The notes: a model not told the origin generated them from the sequence alone. DNA of 64,000 nt from Marthasterias glacialis (GCA_911728455.2 OU452234.1:4156501-4220500), one strand, 5' to 3'. Positions 1 to 13,502 are shown, counted from the first letter of the stretch. Translations and numbers: made by a program.

Positions 1-637
1 TTAAATTTAACTTTGACAAAACACATAAACCTTTATTTTCATCCAAACTGATTTGCCTGAATGATCTCCAAACTGAAATTAATGAGTGTTTTTAGTCGAG
101 AAAGACGTGAGAAGTTCCGCAAACTCTCTGAATCGTAAGCGTATCTTTTCAATGATGCAAAAAGATTCTATTCCCAGGTTTAACGTGAGGGTAATAACAG
201 TCTTGTTGAGGAATAATGTTGGTTTGCACTTGAGAGCTCACTGATTCCGTTAATATTTTCCGCGAATCATATACTTTAACATCTTGAATGAAGACAATGC
301 CAACTGTTAATGCTTTGTTTTGTAAAAATGCTGGTGCTTAATTATTTATTCAAAGGATTTTGTTAATAGAAACATGTTTTCATCTTTTAAATTTGTCTCA
401 GTCTGTAGGGAAAAACCACTCATCTTGGTTAGGCTGGTGCCAGCATGGAGTCCCCAGAGTGTTGTGGCATGTGGCGTAGGGGTGCCGTCTGTACAGTGCT
501 GCAAAAACAGCCCACTTTTTGATGTTAGTGTAACAAAAGGTGCTGTGATCAACAGGGATTTTACATACCTCTGTAACCCTCACACATCTAAGTTGGTGAT
601 GGGTAGACATTGAGCTGATGCTAGGCACTAGCAGGTC
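1..637. other. Left-edge region without recognised gene
   Basis: A/T-rich sequence with short open frames on both strands and no splice-bounded coding segment that I recognise. It may be the 3' UTR of the candidate terminal exon at 638-687 on the minus strand. Confidence 0.3.
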
Positions 638-2426
638 TCAGGAATCTCCCTTTTGTGACAGGTAGGTGTCGTCTACAGATGACACGCCTTCAAAATACAA
701 ACAAATGAAATCTTTTAAATGTTACATCAAACAAATATTGATTTAAATAAGGCATAGTTGGAATGTGGTGTTGTGATGGCCAAGTCATCAGGATGTGGGT
801 TCGAATCCCGGTCATGACACTTGTGTCCTTGAGCAAAGACACTCAACTATAATTGCTTTAAATAGGGGAAGAGGCAGTTATGTTTGTCTCGCAATGAATT
901 CATTTACCCCTCCCTGTTCTTAGCTGTGCTGTGAAGAGACTTGCGTTTATATCTCGCCATGTCTTGTTTCTGCACATTGGGGCAGGTTTCTATCCCATTT
1001 ATTTCTGTTTCTTAATAATCTTTCTGACATTTTCCCTGAAAAAGCCAGAGTCCAAAAATCTACACAATTAGCAATGTCTAGGCGTATGGTGGTAGTTATG
1101 CAGAAATGAATGGTGTGAAAGGGGATTCAGGTTGGTTCTGCAGTGGTTTCTTTCCCTGCCTTTCACCTCTGTGGACCTTGGTTCGAATCCCGGACTGGAG
1201 CCTTGCATGTGGATTGGGTTTTCAGTCCCTACCTGATTGCGTGGGTTTTCCCTACTTGGGGTTTTCCTCCCACATCTAAAACTGAACATTTCTTCATCAT
1301 CTTCTCTACACAGGTATCTTCAGGCCTACGGGTCACAGTGCAAGCCACTTTTGAGGGTCCCTTGGTTTCATTACCAGAAAGATATAATAATAATAATAAA
1401 GAGTTAACGAACAACTGTTTTAATGCTCAGGAGTTTCCCTTACCTTTCATAAAGAAGACGGCAGTTCATTCAACGGACTCATTCTACAATGTTAGGAAGC
1501 TTATCAGTGAAGGTCTCCGACATCTACTTAGTTGAAGACATCTATGCTTGGATGACGTGTAGATCTCTGTGGAGATGACACCCCTCGCTGTATCATGCAA
1601 ACAAACACAATAATGTTTTACTTCGCTTTAAAAAATTAACAAGTAATGAAACACATGGGTAGTTTGAGATTATTATTTTCCCTTTCACTTAAACTATTGG
1701 TCATCCTTGTAACCATGGTCTGTTTTTGTTTTTCCCTTCGAGCAACATTTGCCGTTTGATAAGCAAAGTACACTCAGACAACTCAGATTTGTGTGTGTGT
1801 TTTTTTTTTTGGGGGGGGCAGAGGAGGGGGTGACTTGGTTAGCATGAATATAGAGTGTTGATCGCACATCTTTGCGACAACGGTAAAACCCAAAATGATT
1901 TGCTTTGCACCCAACAAGTAAGAGATTTAAATACTTTTGGCAACTGCTTAGCAGATTGCAAAATGTGGTTACATGTGGAATTATCCGCTTGCATTTTAAA
2001 TTTTAGTTAACAATCATTTCAAACTTTAGTAACATTTAGTTATCATTGCAGATTTCTTAATTTGATTGTCCCAACATCACTTTTCCTTAACTCTAAAAAA
2101 AACCACCTTTTTTTGAAAATAGGACATATATTTGTTAAAGCCTAGTAGCAGTGAAGTATCCAGGATTTTGTCACGGGGGGGGGGGGGGGGGGGGGGGGGG
2201 GGGTACGGTACAATTGGGGTACCTAGGGGGGGTACTGGAAATTTGTGTGGGTGGGGGTATGGCTACGCCGCTGTCTGGTATCATTAAACTGTCTGGTGTC
2301 ATTTCAAGTTGTTTAATAAATTTACCTGCTGATGGAGAAGACATCCTAGAATCTTGATGATGGGCAGCACGCATGTACTTTTGGAAGGGTACGAAGACTT
2401 CATCTGTCAATGGTGTATTTCTGTAG
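638..2426 (-). CDS. Possible two terminal coding exons of an unrecognised minus-strand gene
   Basis: Exon 2326-2426 has an AG acceptor and a CAG|GTAAAT donor. It reads open for 33 codons (YRNTPLTDEVFVPFQKYMR, then AHHQDSRMSSPSA) and ends in phase 1. The segment 638-687 has a matching phase-1 acceptor and reads VSSVDDTYLSQKGDS then stop. A second candidate last exon near 1535-1585 reads VSSPQRSTRHPSIDVFN then stop. No family is recognised. They could belong to a separate gene or to an alternative 3' end of the large gene. Confidence 0.3.
764..1005 (+). repeat. tRNA-derived SINE, family A (5'-truncated)
   Basis: Carries the B-box-like GGTTCGAATCCCGGTCATG, then the family body (ACACTTGTGTCCTTGAGCAA). 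The tail, ending in TGGGGCAGGTTTCTATCC, is the same as in the copies at 42053 and 52596. The A box is degraded. Confidence 0.75.
1130..1400 (+). repeat. SINE family B
   Basis: GGTTCGAATCCCGGACTGG followed by GTGGATTGGGTTTTCAGTCC and TTTTCCTCCCACATCTAAAA, ending in a TAA microsatellite at about 1385-1400. The same body occurs at 15095, 31600 and 35300. Confidence 0.75.
2176..2204. repeat. Poly-G run
   Basis: About 28 consecutive G on the plus strand, followed by further G-rich phrases to 2257. It is able to form G-quadruplex structure and is prone to sequencing-length error. Confidence 0.9.
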
Positions 2427-2842
2427 CTAGCCTAAATGCAAACAAAATGAAATAACGTTTTGTTAAAGGTGCGTGTTGTTTTCCTTTAATTGCAACAATT
2501 TGATTATGCGGTGACCACAAGAGGGCGCCATACAGTTATTCTCAAAACACAAAATTCCACCAAAAGTCTGGGAGTTATCGCACTGCGAACGTACTCCAGA
2601 TTCTCCGGCAATGACCAACTGATCATTGAGGGGAAAATTTTGCCAAACAAATGTAAGTCTTGATTCGAAAGCTGATGCCTGAATGCGGGCCATAGCATTT
2701 GTATGGCCAAGAAGCGGAGATAGTCCGAGCATATTGGCACATTTTATGGGGCTAGCGATAGGCCTGCTTCAGTAGATGCAGAAGTGGAGCGCCATTTATG
2801 AGGCTATACAAAATCCAGGTTAGGGAAATAATTTGGCTATGC

Positions 2843-2985
2843 AACTAGACCCAGTAACTGGGGCGCTGTACTCATTTTTTGAGATTTTGACATTACCTGA
2901 CGTACTAGCGCCCCAGTAAGGAATATGTAGTAACTGCGACAGTCAGGAGAATTTAAACCACCTCTGTTAAAAAAAAAAGCCTTAG
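2843..2985. mobile_element. Partial MITE, TAGACCCAGTAACTGGGGCG family
   Basis: The left end TAGACCCAGTAACTGGGGCG and the inner TTTTGAGATTTTGACATTA are present. The right end is replaced by other sequence after about 2985, which itself repeats part of the 46432 copy. Confidence 0.75.
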
Positions 2986-3807
2986 ACCGGAGTTGCAAAA
3001 TTAACTGGTACGCGGAACCAGCCCATAGGACCAGCACACCGCATACCAGCATACCAGTTAATTTTGCAACTCCGGTTGCCATATTTGTTGCAATACTGTT
3101 TGAATGGGATCTGAGTTACGGTGAGAATTTATCACCTTTTAACAACTTTTAGTTTGCGGATTGGATTTTCTGGACCCGTGCAACGCTCGATGAGAGTTGA
3201 AAGAACACATAGAGCCTAGTTTTGGCGAGATCTGATTTCAAAAAAGAACTGTAGCCATGTAAACGTGAAGGGCAGAAAGTTTCGAATAGGAATTTGTACA
3301 TGTCACTCTAAGAGGTTCGTGGAGACGATAGCGGAACGAACCTTATAGTTCTAGGAGTAGAGAAGACAGTAGGCAAATTTTACATCGGTTAAACCTGTTA
3401 AATTTGTAAGAGTTAATTGCTATGGAATTTTCAAAAATGCATTCCGTTCTGAAAACTGAAGAGAAAGAACCGAATTAGGTGTCGAGTGTTGCACTTCACA
3501 TATACACCATGTGTCGAAAATACCCACACGTTGCGGTAAATTCTTTGTGAAAATCCTTCACAACAAAATCATCATTATCACAATCAAATTAGTAACTCAC
3601 CATTACGATTTTTCGGTAGTTGTGCACTTGGAAATCAGTAAAAACTTGAATTTGTTGGACACCAAACCACGGAGACATGTAACGCCGTCCATGTTGTCTT
3701 TAAATGTGAGCGCGGGTAACCTGCTGCCTGTGTCACGTGATCCTGCAACAGCTTTCAGGAATAATTCGCATAGCAGAACACACTCGTTCTCATTGGCCAA
3801 TCGGCAT

Positions 3808-3932
3808 TAATAGGCCGATCCCTTAAGCCCCGCCCTTGCTGTATTGACCAATCACAAAAGTCCGACAAACACGTTGGCGCATATGGCGCACGTGCACAGT
3901 GGGCGGGGCTTGAAGGATAGGTCTATTGCTCA
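3808..3932. mobile_element. Short foldback element, GATCCATTAAGCCCCGCC family
   Basis: Inverted ends GGCCGATCCCTTAAGCCCCG and GGGCGGGGCTTGAAGGATAG, and an inner CCAATCACA typical of the family. It is shorter than the copies at 26186 and 42388. Confidence 0.7.
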
Positions 3933-6900
3933 TGGGCAGTTTCTTTGTTTTATTTTACCGAAGTACCGAAGTAGGCCTACAGTAAATATGGTAAAGTTTT
4001 TTTAAAAATATGGTACAATTGATCAGACAATTGCTCACACCAAATGCACGGCATGACATGTTGCTTGTACCACGTGATCATGCAACTCCGGGGCTTCCAG
4101 AAACTATAATTTGCATAACAATACAAAGTCCCCCTCAATGGCTAAATCTTCATAAGAATGTGATATTTTTGTTTTTTATCTCAGAAGTTACAGCACCCTT
4201 TCAATTAAAATAAATAATAATGAATCTGTACGAACAAAATTGTTTAAAATATGGAGCCTTGATCAGAAGTTTTCTCAGAAAGTATTGAATGTATTGCTGC
4301 GATAAATAAATTCATTATGGTCTGGAAATTTAAAATTGCATGGCCTGATTTTCAATGGAAAAAACTATGAATTTTTTCTCTGAACAAACTTTAACAAATG
4401 ATGCCGTTTCAAAACAGAAAAACATACAAAAACGCATTTGAGCACTCACTGTAGGACCTTCACTTTAGGCACACACACAACATTGTAATTGCCCAAAAAA
4501 CGGTATCTGCACCTTGTGTGACCCAACACATACATTAAAAAAAATAAATAAAACAGTTGAAAGGTGAAAATCTAGCCTCAATCGGTCATTTGAGTCAAAA
4601 GAAAATAGTGGGGGAAAAAAAAACCTCATATGTTTTACTGTTTTAGAACCTTGAGTTTTGGTCACGAGACCAACACTAGTTATTTTTCTGATTTCTCAAA
4701 AGCTATGGCATTTCAATATTTTTGGGGGAAAATATTTAAAGGGAAGTTTTACACCATGACCATCTTTATACCGTGTAAGTTATGAGCAAATCTGTAACTA
4801 TTCTATATTTTCAATCTTGCCGATGTTGTACACACCCTTTGACACTCCCCCCCCCCGACACTCCCCCCAAACACATGAACAAATAAAAATACATAAACTA
4901 GTTTTTATCAACACTAAACAGATATCATGCGACTTATTTCTCTAAAAAAAAAATTAACTCTGGAGACACTCTTTCGTTGACATGACTCTTCCATTTTATT
5001 TAGAAAGCGTGTTCTCTTTAAACTCAAAGATAAATTATATGATCTATACAAATTACATTAAATTTTGAACATTTTTTTTTTGCCAAAACAAACAAAACAA
5101 ACCAACTTAAAGAGGCTCCAATTTCAAACTAAGTTTTGTGATGCACTCATTTTCCAATAGATAGAGTCCTTATGAAAGCAGGAACAAAAATACAAGTCTC
5201 TAACCTCACGTTAAAATGGTGTAAAATGTCATTTTGTTTGACACTCACAGTGAAATTTGAAACATGACGTCAATAGATATCGACAACAAACGAGTCTGTT
5301 ACATTCCAAAGAGGAATGTTTGCATCAGTCAAAAGGTCAAATTCAAACGTCGTTTTGGTTTAAGATTCAGGAATTAATTTAAGATTTCCTGTACAAACAT
5401 GTACAGACTCATATTATTTGAAATGTGATGTCATTGGACATTTTTGGATTTTGACAAACATATCACTGGAAGGGTGTCAAACACAATGTGTTTTAAACCA
5501 TTTTAACGTGAACTTGGGGAGACCTTTGATCTGTTTTCCAGTTTTATACGGTCTCTATCTGTTGGGAAATGAGTGCATCACAAAAACTGGATCTTCATCT
5601 TAGAGCGATATCAAAATCGTACATTCCACACATTTTTTTCAATCTCACATATTTAACTTATTACTGATAATTACTTTGTCTGATTCAATATATACATTAA
5701 AAAAACTGTGAAAATTTGGGCTCAATTTGTCGTTCGAGTCAGAAGAAAACTGGTGAAAAACAATGCACACTTTTCAGTATGTAAACAAAATGTCCTTAAG
5801 TTCAATTGTTAAATCAAAATCAGCTTTTGCAAATTTTTGTGTGTGTAGGTTTTCAGATACATTTTCCTTGAATATGGCAGCATTACAGAGGGAAATATTT
5901 CACAGAAAAAAATGTTTCTGGTATTAACTTCATAACTGGTAAGTTTTCAGACTGAAACTAAACAATGATTTTGTTTATCCTTAACCAATCCTGTACAGTG
6001 CCATTAAGGAAATCAAACTTGAATCTTCTCTTTGGGTCTCAAACAAAGTATGCTGAAAAAATATTCATATTGATAATTTTTTTTTTTTTTAAATATGATG
6101 AAGGGCACTCCATCCAACGAGCTTTCCATTCACAGACCCTTATCACAGTGAAGAAACCTTGGTTTTATTTCATAAAAACGCTGATTGAAATGAAATAATC
6201 TGGGTTTTTTTTTGTGCTTGTAATCACTGCTGCCAACTGACCCCCTTTGCACCAATGTCACACTTGACTACTCTCTGCCACGACTGCCATTCTGGGAGTC
6301 AAAATGCACGTACAAATTACATGGTAAGCCTGTAAATGCTGCATTGCCAAAAAATGCGCACTGCAATGTTGTATAAGACCGTATCTGAATTAGCGGCTAC
6401 AGCTATGGCTACGACGTTGCTAGGGGTGTTGCTATGGACTTCCTGTACTCCAACGCATGATGATGCGGCGATCCAGGCATAGCTGTAGCCGCCAATTCGG
6501 ACAAGGCCCAACACCTGGGGACATTGGCTCCCAAAATGGCGCAGCCGAGATGACTGTGATGATGACGTCAGGTGAAATGGATCAGTACAAGAAAACTCAA
6601 CGAAGATGCCCTGCAAAATGTCTGTTGATTACAGACCATCATGCCGCACCAATGTTCGTGCTTCAGTGTTTCTCTGGCCTAAGCAAAGGTGATTCTCAAA
6701 AACATAAACGGCTTAAAAGACCAAAAGATTTCCCCTTCAAGCTCTCACTGTGGTCCATTCTTCTTGAACGAGGGGACAAGATGACTTCTTTGTGATAAAG
6801 GGCAGTAGCTTCCGTCACATAGATAAAAGTCGTAGAGTTGATGTTGGCTCCTAATGCTAAGTAAGTATAAACCCAAGGATTCATCTAGGCAGACAGCTTT

Positions 6901-7224
6901 GAAGAAATAGTGCTGAAAAAAGAAGAAGATAAATACAGTATTATAAAGTAAACATAGTATGCAATGACAATTTTGTACAGCCTTGCAACATGTATTAACT
7001 CATCCTGTATTTGACCAGTTGCCGCTAGGAATCTTCCATTTTTCCCATCCAGCCTGACTGGATTATTTTCTCAGAATTGGCGGAATAATTTTTCTTTAAG
7101 AGCACCACTAGCACAGAAACCTTGACTTGACAAAGCAGAACCATGATTCTCTTTATAGCATCGGGAGTTTTTGTTTTCTGTATCGAGGAAATGTCAAATA
7201 CATGTACCGTGAATTGCAAAGCTT

Positions 7225-7500
7225 TGGCCATGAGCTACGGCATAGGAGTGGTACTAAACCCAGAACCATGGCTGGATCCCCCATTCACTCTGAATTACTC
7301 TGAAAGCCTCTGTATCTCTCGTACTCCTCTTCTTGGAACAAAAGTACAAAGGTCTAGAATCGGGGATTATACAATAATCCCCGCATAATGGTTGAAAATC
7401 AGCAAAATATTTAAAACCATGTTTCCTCTTTGTGTGCGTGGAACGAAGCGTTAGACGGCGTGAGCGTGCTCTGTGCATGCTCAGAAGTGGAATGTCCAGA
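7225..7500 (-). repeat. Dispersed repeat, CGGCATAGGAGTGGTACTAA family
   Basis: TACGGCATAGGAGTGGTACT, TTCTTGGAACAAAAG and GGTCTAGAATCGGGG are shared with the elements at 21255-21900 and, in reverse, 27655-28095. Confidence 0.7.
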
Positions 7501-7764
7501 CGACCCTTTTTTCCCCGGTATTCCGACTTTACACAATGGCGTGTTTAAAATGTTTATGTTTACTAGACAGCCAGCACCAACTGGTTAATAACATTCTCTC
7601 AAGGTTTTAGCATTCAGTACAGCCAGGGCGTGGATGGCCAATGTCGGAAGGGAATTGTAGGGACAGTGATCCCAGGGGACATGTTTATGGGTGATTGTCA
7701 AGCCAAGAGAATGACTGCAAGGTCTTCTTTAAAGGTTGCACTCTCTAATCCAAAAGTGATGTTT

Positions 7765-8163
7765 TACCATAAAAGCTATATCCCTTGAGCTGATTCATCT
7801 TGACGATAGTAGTGCCTCTGACGTCATCCTGGCCACAGACATCCAGACAGCCGAGTCCACTATAAATGCTCCTCTGGTGACGGTCAGACTCCTCTCCTAC
7901 CATAAAAGCTATATCTCTTAAGCTGATTCATCTTGACGATGGTAGCGCCTCTGACGTCATCCTGGCCACAGACATCCAGACAGCAGAGTCCGCTGTAAAT
8001 GCTTCTCTAGTGACTGTCAGACTCCACTCCTACCATAAAAGCTATATCTCTTAAGCTGATTCATCTTGACGATGGTAGCGCCTCTGTTGTCATCCTGGCC
8101 ACAGACATCCAGACGGCTGAGTCCGCTATAAATGCTCCTCTGGTGATGGTCAGACTCCACTCT
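7765..8163. repeat. Three-copy 133-bp tandem repeat overlapping the stop codon and 3' UTR
   Basis: The phrase TACCATAAAAGC recurs at about 7765, 7898 and 8031, a constant 133-bp spacing, with few differences between units. The copy nearest the exon contains the stop codon of the large minus-strand gene. The other two lie in its presumed 3' UTR. Confidence 0.85.
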
Positions 8164-8205
8164 TCCATGAATAACTCCGGGGCGCTGTCCATCCTCCGTC
8201 AGCAT
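8150..8205 (-). CDS. Terminal coding exon 32: short tail and stop
   Basis: The acceptor after TTTCTCATCAG joins the phase-1 donor of exon 31. The result is Y plus ADGGWTAPRSYSWKSGV and a TGA at 8150-8152. There is no transmembrane or GPI-type sequence. The stop lies inside the first unit of a 133-bp tandem repeat. An alternative 3' end further downstream cannot be excluded. Confidence 0.55.
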
Positions 8206-11200
8206 CTGATGAGAAATCAAAACTCAAGAAACATGACGCAAGCGCTTCCCTAGGCTAGCTCGCACGCCATCGCGCATTCTGTGAGATGTTTTGACTCTGG
8301 TTTTTCCCTACGATTTCTCTCTACTCACATTCAGAAACGTAGCACATCAGCTTGCCCAGCGTGTGGTATCCTTCTTCATTTCCAGCGCCACCTCCTGTAT
8401 CGCCGAAACGCAGTTGGACGACGGGGAGGACCTCCTCCAAGTAGTCTATCAAGTAACCGTCGTCTTCAAGCCAAGATGCTGTGTCGCTGTCACAGTTACA
8501 TAACTTGCTGGCATCTTTGGAGAGAAAAAAAAGGAAATAAAGAGACTTATATCAAAGTACCGTCAATTAAATTGATTTGACCTGTCAAGCATAAAACTGA
8601 CCTGTTCATAGAGATAACTTTTATGAAGTATTTCTTTTGCTTAATCAGAAACACAAAGTGCCCTGAGACATTTCAAGTTCATTTCAGGTAACACTGTAGG
8701 TGTTTTACTTCATGAACAGCTCTTAAAAAAGGATGAGGAGCAATTCCAAACGGCAAACGTTTTAAGAAATTTGAAGGAAAATGTGTCCCCTTAAATGAAC
8801 ACTCATTAGCACTGCCGATAACCACGTCTGAAGATGAGGAGTATTATTTTGCATTACCAGCACACGTTCCATTGAGTCCGCATGAGCAATAGAGGTCTTG
8901 CCCGTTGGCATCTCCCCAGTACGTCTTGCTCGCTCCCTTGAAGGTCTTCCATTCCGAAGTGGAGCTATCGAGTAGAGGTGCGGCTGAGGACAAATAAACG
9001 AAGAAGAAAGTGTCATTGTTAGTCGTACTTATAGACTAATCCGAGTTGCTCGTTCATGGGCAGTTTACACCACCGCAGCTATGGCTGTGGCGTCAACGCA
9101 CACGCACTGTGAATCCTCCATGCTGATTGGTACATATGCGCGCTGATGTGCTGTTGTCATGTGCATGAATCGTTTCTCAGGATTCAAACTTTGGGGCAGA
9201 AAATTACCTCTTTCTATAAAACCACATTACTTCAAAGGGAATCGTTTCTCACAGTGTTTTACACCCGTTTCTGGCGCTCCATAGTCGAGCCGAACCAAAT
9301 GATTGAATTAAGTACATGAAAAGATCAACGTCTGAAACAGTTAGGAGCGACTAGACGCCCTAGAAGTCGAACGATCGACTTTTGCAGTCGGTCGGAACGA
9401 CTCTGGAGCGTCTTGGGTTCAGACGTCGATCTTGTCATGAGCCGAACGTAATGCAAATTTATGTTAATTAAGTTCGCCTGTCTGAAACCTAAATCCGGAG
9501 TCGCTCCTAATCTATTTGGTTCGGCACGACTCTGGAGCGCCAGTCTGAAATGGGTGTTATACTATCAGCAGCTCTCCGGTGCTTCTTACCAAATAACCTT
9601 TTATGGTAATTAATTTGTGGAGTAATTACCAAAGGTATACCCTGCCTTTAGTGTTATTATATTATTATATTATTATTATTATATATTTCTGGTAATGAAA
9701 CCAAGGATGCCTCATAAGTGAACTTAATCACTGTAGCTCTCAAGCCTAAGGAAACCTGTAGATAAGGGTGCTTGCCATGTGAACCAGAAACACCGTGGTA
9801 AACCCCTACTCTTCCACGATAAATGTTCTGGGTTCTTGTACATGCACTAGTACACAGGACCTATGGCTTAATGTCCCATCCGAAGGACAAAGCAATTATG
9901 GTAAAGTATCTTGCTCAAGGACACAAGTGTCACGACCAGGATTCGAACCCACACTCTGCTGCTAACACCAGAACTTGAGTCAGGTGATCTTAACCGCTCG
10001 GCCATGACACTCCACAAGTGGTACTCTTTGTCACTGAAAAGTATGAGGGTGATAGGAATTTTACAAAATTCCCCCCCCCCAAAAAAAAAAAGAGTCACAG
10101 CAGTCCACAGTCCATGGGTTGCCTTACCGTAGCATTCATATTTGATATACTGTTTGCAAGTTTGGTAGTAGTCGGCCGCGGCAAGGGTGAACTGTGCGTC
10201 CAGCTGATCCACGTCCATGTTTTCATACACGACAGATCGGATGTACTCCTTGTCGCCCGACGCGTCAACGACGTGTGTGCGGCTCTCGCTGTCGTGATTG
10301 AAGATGGTCAGAGCGTGGGTACCGTTAAAGTCCAGGTCGCACTCAGCTGCAAAGTGCAAGGAATTGCGGTCAATTAGGGGAATAACTTGACACGGACTTG
10401 TCACGTCTTGCATCACAATAATAATAATAGAATAGACTTATAGGGTGCGCTTATCTGGAAACCCGATCAAGGAGTTTGAATACAAAATTCATGTTCAAAT
10501 GAGCTGAAACTTTCGCAGGTTGATTTTATTAAATAACTCTTGATGCTCATAAAGTATGGAAGTATTTCCAGACACTTTACCAATAGTGTATAATGGCTTT
10601 AACAAAAGGGACAATAGGGTCCCCAGGTTGGGTGAAGGTCCCCGGTTGGAAAGTGTGTACAAAATGAATGGAAGCCGTTGCCAAAAAGTTAAAGTACAAA
10701 CACAAGAGGGACAACAGGATGTCTCTGATTGCAGGTGAATACCCACTTATGTTTGTGTGTGTTGGGGGTGGGAGGGGGGGGGGGTAGGTGTCTATCCGTT
10801 GAAACTGAGGACTTTAAGAAAAGGATCCAGGTGTTTTGACAAAAAAAACGGGGGACGTCACTAAAAAAGTCCAAACAACGGACAAACAAAGAAAAGTCCT
10901 CAAATTTACAAAAAGTCTAGCAAACATTGGTCACATAAGATCATTCAAGTTCACAGACTTTATGCGTCTGACGTCAATTGTAAAATGGGTACGGTGGTAG
11001 AAGTTCATGGTGAAAGTGTGGTCTTGAATGCCTATAAATGAAATAGAATGACTGACCCTAACCTGAATGAGAAGAACAAAGTCATGTGCCAACGAAAAAC
11101 GAAATCGAATGCAATAGTAGCTAAAAAAGAAATTTATACCATACCCGATATGTGGCAGAGGGAGACCCCACCAAATGTTCCCATTCTCTAACACACTCTT

Positions 11201-13502
11201 CCCCTCTTGTACAGAAGCACCCCCACTAAAATCCTCAAAAGAATTCCAGAGATTTCCAGAACACAATGAAGACACAATAGGAGGGGGGTACACCCGGCCA
11301 CATATCGAGCACCAAACGAAGAAAGTTGGATCGAATTATAGGAAAAAAAGAGTGAACTTGAATGGATGTTAATGAAATTGGAATAATTTTGCCTGAATTT
11401 GACCGGGAAAACCTAGAATAAAAAACCTGACAGTCTTGCAGGTTTAGCTCACCTATGAATGCATCAGTTCCGCTTGCTCCATCCGGATCTAGCAGGTAGT
11501 AACCATCAGTTGTTTCTCCGCTCTGCTTCACGTCATAACATGTCTGAACCAACGAACCAACTGACAAGACAAAAATCAGAAAAGCATCAGCAAAAGGCTA
11601 AAAAAAGAGTAAATGTTCATATTGTAATGGTCGCACTACCCGCTTGTAATAGGATTTGAACTGCCTCTAGCTGCCGGGCAATCTCGGTAGTCTAGCTGGT
11701 GAGACATCTGCTCTAGAATGGCAGGGATGGTGGGTTCGAATCCCATCCGAGAAATGTTTTTTCCCCCAGGACTTGGGATGTACTAAGTATACATTGCTTA
11801 ACACACATCGGTGTATGGGTAAAAAAACACAAATTATATTCTTTATCCCCGATGCAAAAATTAACATCTTTTATAATGGTACTCGCTGCAAATAGAATTC
11901 GAACTGCCTCTAGCTGCCGGGCAGTCTAGGTAGTCTAGTTGGTAAGACATCTGCTCTAAAATTGGCGGGGGTCGTGGGTTCAAATCCCACCCGAGGAATA
12001 TGCCTGTGGATTTTTTTCACAAGACTCAGCAAAGTACTGAGTATACAGTGCTTAATATCTTTCTCTTAAAGGCAAAGTATACCTTCGGTTTTTGGAACCG
12101 TACATTTGCCTTAATGCTATAGAATTGTAGATATATGCCATAAAACTAACCTGTGTAAATTTCAGTTCAAAAGGTGGCAGCGTTTTTGAGATAACACCAA
12201 AAATCTGGAGCGGTTGTGTTCACGCAGAAGAAGTATCCGTCATTGGAATACACATTCTGAGAAGCGTTACGGCCATAACGCTTCTCAGATTAACATTTTG
12301 GGGGATAAAAAGTAATGTATTTTTCCATAACTGCAGTACTTCGAAGTGAAACGTTTCTCAAAATGCATTATACTATCCAAAGCTGCTGTACTTCTTACCA
12401 AGTGAGTTATTATTGCCATCAATTTTCAGAGTCATTACCAAACGTATACAGACCCTTTAAGCCACTCGAGGTGTGGGCTACAAATCAACTGTTTTTTCCA
12501 GGGGTCGTTGCCACCTACTCCTGGAGCTGAAACAGGGTAATCCCCTTTACAGTCCGTTAAGGATGTAGGCTTGGGTATCATCTATCAGAAGCCTGGCTGG
12601 TAGAGCAGAAGGCTGTATCTTCCCAACTTTTACGAAGCAATTATGGTTAAGTGCCTTGCTCAAGGACACAAGTGTCATGACCGGGACTCGAACCCACACT
12701 CCGATGACTCAGCCACCAGAGCTTGAGTCCGACGCACACACCACTCAGCCACGACACGCCAGTACAATATACATCATTTATGTGGATGTTCTTTGGATCC
12801 CACTCACCTCTTTCGTAACACTTCAAACTGCCCAGTGTTATGAAGGCCTGCTTGCTGGAAGTCGTACCCCCAGAGCGGATCTGAGTCACTGGCAGATCCG
12901 TCCTGGACGTGATGTAGCCCTTGTCTTGTTTCCAGCTGGATGAATCGTCGTCACAGTTGCAGTCTTCACTGTCATCGTAGCAAGAGCCCGTAGCTCCACA
13001 TGCACATTTGCCCGACATCGTGGTGCCGGACCAGTGGTCTTTCTTCGTGCCGTCGTTACTTACCCACCAGGTTTGGTCAGATTTCAAGAGTTGGGTTTCT
13101 GCGAACGTGAACATAAACAGCATGTCACTGAATCTAACTACAATCGGTTTGACCTGGGTCGTGAAAATGTACTAATACCGGAGTCCTATATAGCACACAG
13201 ATCTACCATATGTTGTGGCCGAGCGGTTTAGTGCACCGGACTCAAGTTCTGGTGGTTAAGTCGTCGGGGTGTGGGTTTCAAATCCCGGTCATGACACTTG
13301 TGTCCTTGAGTAAGATGCTTCACTACAATTGCTTCTCCTTACCCAGGGGTATAAATAGGTACCTGCGAGGGTAGAGGTTGATATTGTGTTTGGAAAAAGC
13401 CTTCGGAGCGCCACGGCAGCTTGGGGCTTCATACTCCCCAGGTAGATGAGAAAGATTACAGGAATGTTATTGGCTCAATGACCAGGGCACCAATGTTAAG
13501 CG

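Larger units (their letters stand above)
2700..7760. other. Gene-poor, repeat-rich 5 kb downstream of the large gene
   Basis: No supported exon. It contains a partial MITE of the TAGACCCAGTAACTGGGGCG family (2843-2985), a foldback element with CCCCGCC ends (3808-3932), two diverged copies of a dispersed repeat (4500-4830, 5640-5990), and a third dispersed element (7225-7500). A 55-codon minus-strand frame after an AG acceptor at about 6904 (FFKAVCLDESLGLYLL and on) is unassigned. Confidence 0.4.

Noticed and set aside
2171..2410. A proline-rich C-terminus in a minus-strand frame
   Set aside because: It is translation of the poly-G run at 2176-2204, beyond a good splice donor at 2325. Only the part above the donor is kept, as a low-confidence exon.
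2463..2740. Two overlapping minus-strand open frames of 78-89 codons
   Set aside because: There is no splice context that joins them to neighbours, no recognised family, and they overlap each other in different frames. I could not support them as coding.
6696..6904. A further exon of the large gene (FFKAVCLDESLGLYLL frame)
   Set aside because: It has an acceptor but no clear donor or known domain, and exon 32 already supplies an in-frame stop. Too weak to annotate.
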